64,000 bases of DNA from Vogesella alkaliphila (GTDB taxonomy: Bacteria > Pseudomonadota > Gammaproteobacteria > Burkholderiales > Chromobacteriaceae). A model generated the notes under the pieces. That model saw only the letters and a list, made by a program, of their open reading frames with translations. It ran no database searches and was not told where the DNA came from. Below, in pieces: positions 62,109 through 64,000 of this stretch (the first letter of the stretch is position 1; each line of letters starts with the position of its first letter). The DNA lies in NCBI RefSeq assembly GCF_014652475.1, contig NZ_BMYW01000012.1, positions 31,735 to 95,734 on the forward strand, written 5' to 3'. Both the position numbers and the translations under genes were made by a program.

Positions 62109-64000
62109 TTAGTAATTCAGCGTCAGCGAGGCCTGTACATTGCGACCGGCGGCCGGGTACAGGTTGTAGGAACCGCTGCTGCCGGTAGCGCCGGAGCGGA
62201 TACCGTAAGTGGCATAGTGGCGGTCGAACAGGTTGTTGACGTCCAGCGCCACGCTCAGCTGCTTGCTGTAACGATGGCTGAACTTGGCGTTGAGCACGGT
62301 ATAGGCATCCAGCTGCTTGTCGAACTGGTTCGCCTGGTCGTTGTCCAGCCGCTGCTTGCCGACGTACTGCAGCTGCAGGCCGATACGGCTGGCCTCCTGC
62401 GGCAGCCAGCTCAGACCCAGCGTGGCCAGTTGTCGCGGCACCATCGGCACCTCATTGCCGGCCAGCTCGACGCCTCCCGCGCGCCCCTGACGGAAGGTCG
62501 CCTGCTGCCAGGTCAGGTTGCCGTTCAGCTCCAGATTGGCCGCCAGCTGGCTGCGACCTTCCAGCTCCAGACCCTGACGACGGGTCGGCTCCAGATTGAC
62601 GTTGCTGCCAAAGAAACCGACCAGCTTGTTGAAGTGGATTTCATTGGTCAGGTCGTAACGGAACCACGCCGCGCGCAGCGCCTGCCCCCCCTGCTTCCAG
62701 TCCAAGCCGATTTCCTTGTCCTGCGAGGTCTGCGGCAGCAGTGGCGAGGAGACATAAGCCTGCTCGTCGGCATTGGCCAGACGGAAGCTGCGGCCAACCT
62801 TGGCATAGACCTCCAGCTGCCCGCTCAGCGCCTGACGCGCGCCCAGCTGCCAGGCGTGCAGCTCCTTGTTGGTACGGTAGCTGTTGGCAAAGCCGGTGAA
62901 ATCGACCGCGCTGTCCTCGATACGCTGCGTACGACCACCGATGCTGATCGAAGTCCCGGCCTGCGGACGCAGCAGCACGTCGGCAAAACCGCCGACATGG
63001 CGCTGACGAATGCGGGTCGACAGCGTGGCGGGGCTGCCGTTATTCACGTCCATATCGCTCTGCAGCGTATCGACGCCGAACACCAGCCGGTGCCGGCCCA
63101 GCTCCTGCTCGTAGCGCAGGCTGGCCGACTGCTCGTCCAGATCGCGCTGCTCCAGCCAGCCGGAAGACTCGGATTGCGACTGCTTCGCGCGAGTAGCCAC
63201 ATCCAGCGACAGCATGCCTTCGCCCAACGACTGGCGCGCCTGCACGCCAAAGGCATCGGTCTTGATGTCCATGTAGTCGTTAGGCTTGCTGGTACCACGC
63301 GGATCATTGCCGAACTCGTCGACACCGGTGGCCGGATTGACGGTACGGGCACCCGGCAGGCGCAAGTCCTGATTGCTGCTGCGCGCGTAGAGACGCACGT
63401 CGCCGCCCTGATGGCGCACGGTGGCCGTCAGGCCGGCGCTGTCGTTGCGCTCGGCGTTGTTGGCACGGTAGTTATCCGTCGTCATCGACTTGATATAGCC
63501 GTCCAGCGCCACCTGCTGGCCGCTGAGGTGGCCGGACAGGTCCAGCTTCTTCAGGTTGTAGCTGCCGGCGGTCAGCGTGGCCTGCACGCCGTTGGCGGCC
63601 TTGAAACCGCTGCGGGTGATGATGTTGACCACGCCACCGGTGGTGCCGCCGCCGTAGGCCACCGCGCCGCTGCCGCGTACCACCTCGATACGCTCGATCT
63701 CGCTCAGCGGTACCACCCCCAGGTTCGGTGCCGACAGGTCGTTGGTGTTCTGCTTGACGCCGTCGATCAGGATCAGCGTGTTGCTGAGGCCGGTCATACC
63801 GAAGCCGCGCAGGTCGACCATCGCGCTGTCGGCGGAACCGGTGTTGTTGAACACGTGTACGCCGGCCAGTGTCGACAGTAGGTCCTCCACCGTGCGCGCG
63901 GTGCTGTTGGCGATATCGGCGGCGGTAATGATCGACACGTTGACCGGCAGGTCGCTGACCTTGTCCGGGCTGCGGCTGGCGGTGACCACCACTTCGTCCA
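62109..64000 (-). CDS. TonB-dependent outer-membrane receptor, 5' end outside window
   Basis: About 630 residues visible; the signal peptide lies beyond position 64000. The first visible residues are the TonB box and plug: DEVVVTASRSPDKVSDLPVN, then TVEDLLSTLAGVHVFN, DLRGFGMTGLSNTLILIDGV, ERIEVVRGSGAVAYGGGTTG and GVVNIITR. The barrel ends AGRNVQASLTLNY with the terminal aromatic. It is of the siderophore/vitamin receptor type; the ligand is unknown. It lies upstream of the riboswitch-btuB unit on the same strand but is separated by a terminator, so it is a distinct transcription unit. Confidence 0.9.
   Translation of the reverse strand, partial: DEVVVTASRSPDKVSDLPVNVSIITAADIANSTARTVEDLLSTLAGVHVFNNTGSADSAMVDLRGFGMTGLSNTLILIDGVKQNTNDLSAPNLGVVPLSEIERIEVVRGSGAVAYGGGTTGGVVNIITRSGFKAANGVQATLTAGSYNLKKLDLSGHLSGQQVALDGYIKSMTTDNYRANNAERNDSAGLTATVRHQGGDVRLYARSSNQDLRLPGARTVNPATGVDEFGNDPRGTSKPNDYMDIKTDAFGVQARQSLGEGMLSLDVATRAKQSQSESSGWLEQRDLDEQSASLRYEQELGRHRLVFGVDTLQSDMDVNNGSPATLSTRIRQRHVGGFADVLLRPQAGTSISIGGRTQRIEDSAVDFTGFANSYRTNKELHAWQLGARQALSGQLEVYAKVGRSFRLANADEQAYVSSPLLPQTSQDKEIGLDWKQGGQALRAAWFRYDLTNEIHFNKLVGFFGSNVNLEPTRRQGLELEGRSQLAANLELNGNLTWQQATFRQGRAGGVELAGNEVPMVPRQLATLGLSWLPQEASRIGLQLQYVGKQRLDNDQANQFDKQLDAYTVLNAKFSHRYSKQLSVALDVNNLFDRHYATYGIRSGATGSSGSYNLYPAAGRNVQASLTLNY
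62789..62801 (-). repeat. Dispersed repeat, GG-type single copy
   Basis: TGCGGCCAACCTT in the TonB receptor barrel, read in the VGR frame (AKVGRSFR). Confidence 0.78.

Overview
The window reads as chromosome of a high-GC betaproteobacterium of the order Neisseriales, most like Chromobacteriaceae (Chromobacterium, Vogesella and relatives). Grounds: very G+C-rich third codon positions; a PDH operon aceE-aceF-lpdA whose E3 subunit carries its own lipoyl domain; a nagR-nagA-nagBII-nagF-nagE operon; dusB-fis; zapA-6S RNA-ygfA synteny; and a gyrA-like fragment with a Neisseriales-style N-terminus. The genus is an inference from recall, not from a search.

Layout. 1-7.6 kb: GlcNAc phosphotransferase and catabolic operon with its GntR regulator and operator-rich promoter, all leftward. 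7.6-19 kb: a DMT permease, a PAS/chemoreceptor pair, fumC, a tolQ-like gene with no tolR beside it, tsaC, a periplasmic solute-binding protein, purD, purH, fis and dusB. 19.0-19.5 kb: RNase P RNA. 19.6-31 kb: a large GGDEF-EAL protein, tamB/tamA, a second DMT permease, a methyltransferase and trxC. 31.2-32.2 kb: a small low-GC islet with a gyrA-derived fragment, a small ORF and a 13-bp inverted repeat. 32.2-38.7 kb: pyruvate dehydrogenase operon. 39-44.5 kb: bepA, then a sulfide/persulfide cluster (SulP, two YeeE/YedE halves, a BigR-type repressor and a divergent persulfide dioxygenase). 44.5-58.2 kb: housekeeping genes (DUF2804, a lone accC, carbonic anhydrase, nadD-rsfS-rlmH, a lytic transglycosylase, holA-lptE, leuS, a TauE permease, EVE, ygfA-6S RNA-zapA and a coiled-coil gene). 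58.3-62 kb: btuB-cobU-btuF behind a cobalamin riboswitch. 62.1-64 kb: a second TonB-dependent receptor cut by the window edge.

The strongest signal that gene calling does not explain is a short repeat, GGTTGGCCGCAA with a C variant at its second position (CGTTGGCCGCA). I found it at 39 loci, in both orientations, in genes and between them, often as 22-24 bp palindromes or hairpin pairs. Inside genes it is read in several frames (AAN, VGR, WPQ, CGQP), so the DNA rather than a peptide is being kept. Its density, distribution and terminator-like pairing resemble the DNA uptake sequences of Neisseriaceae, but the sequence is different.
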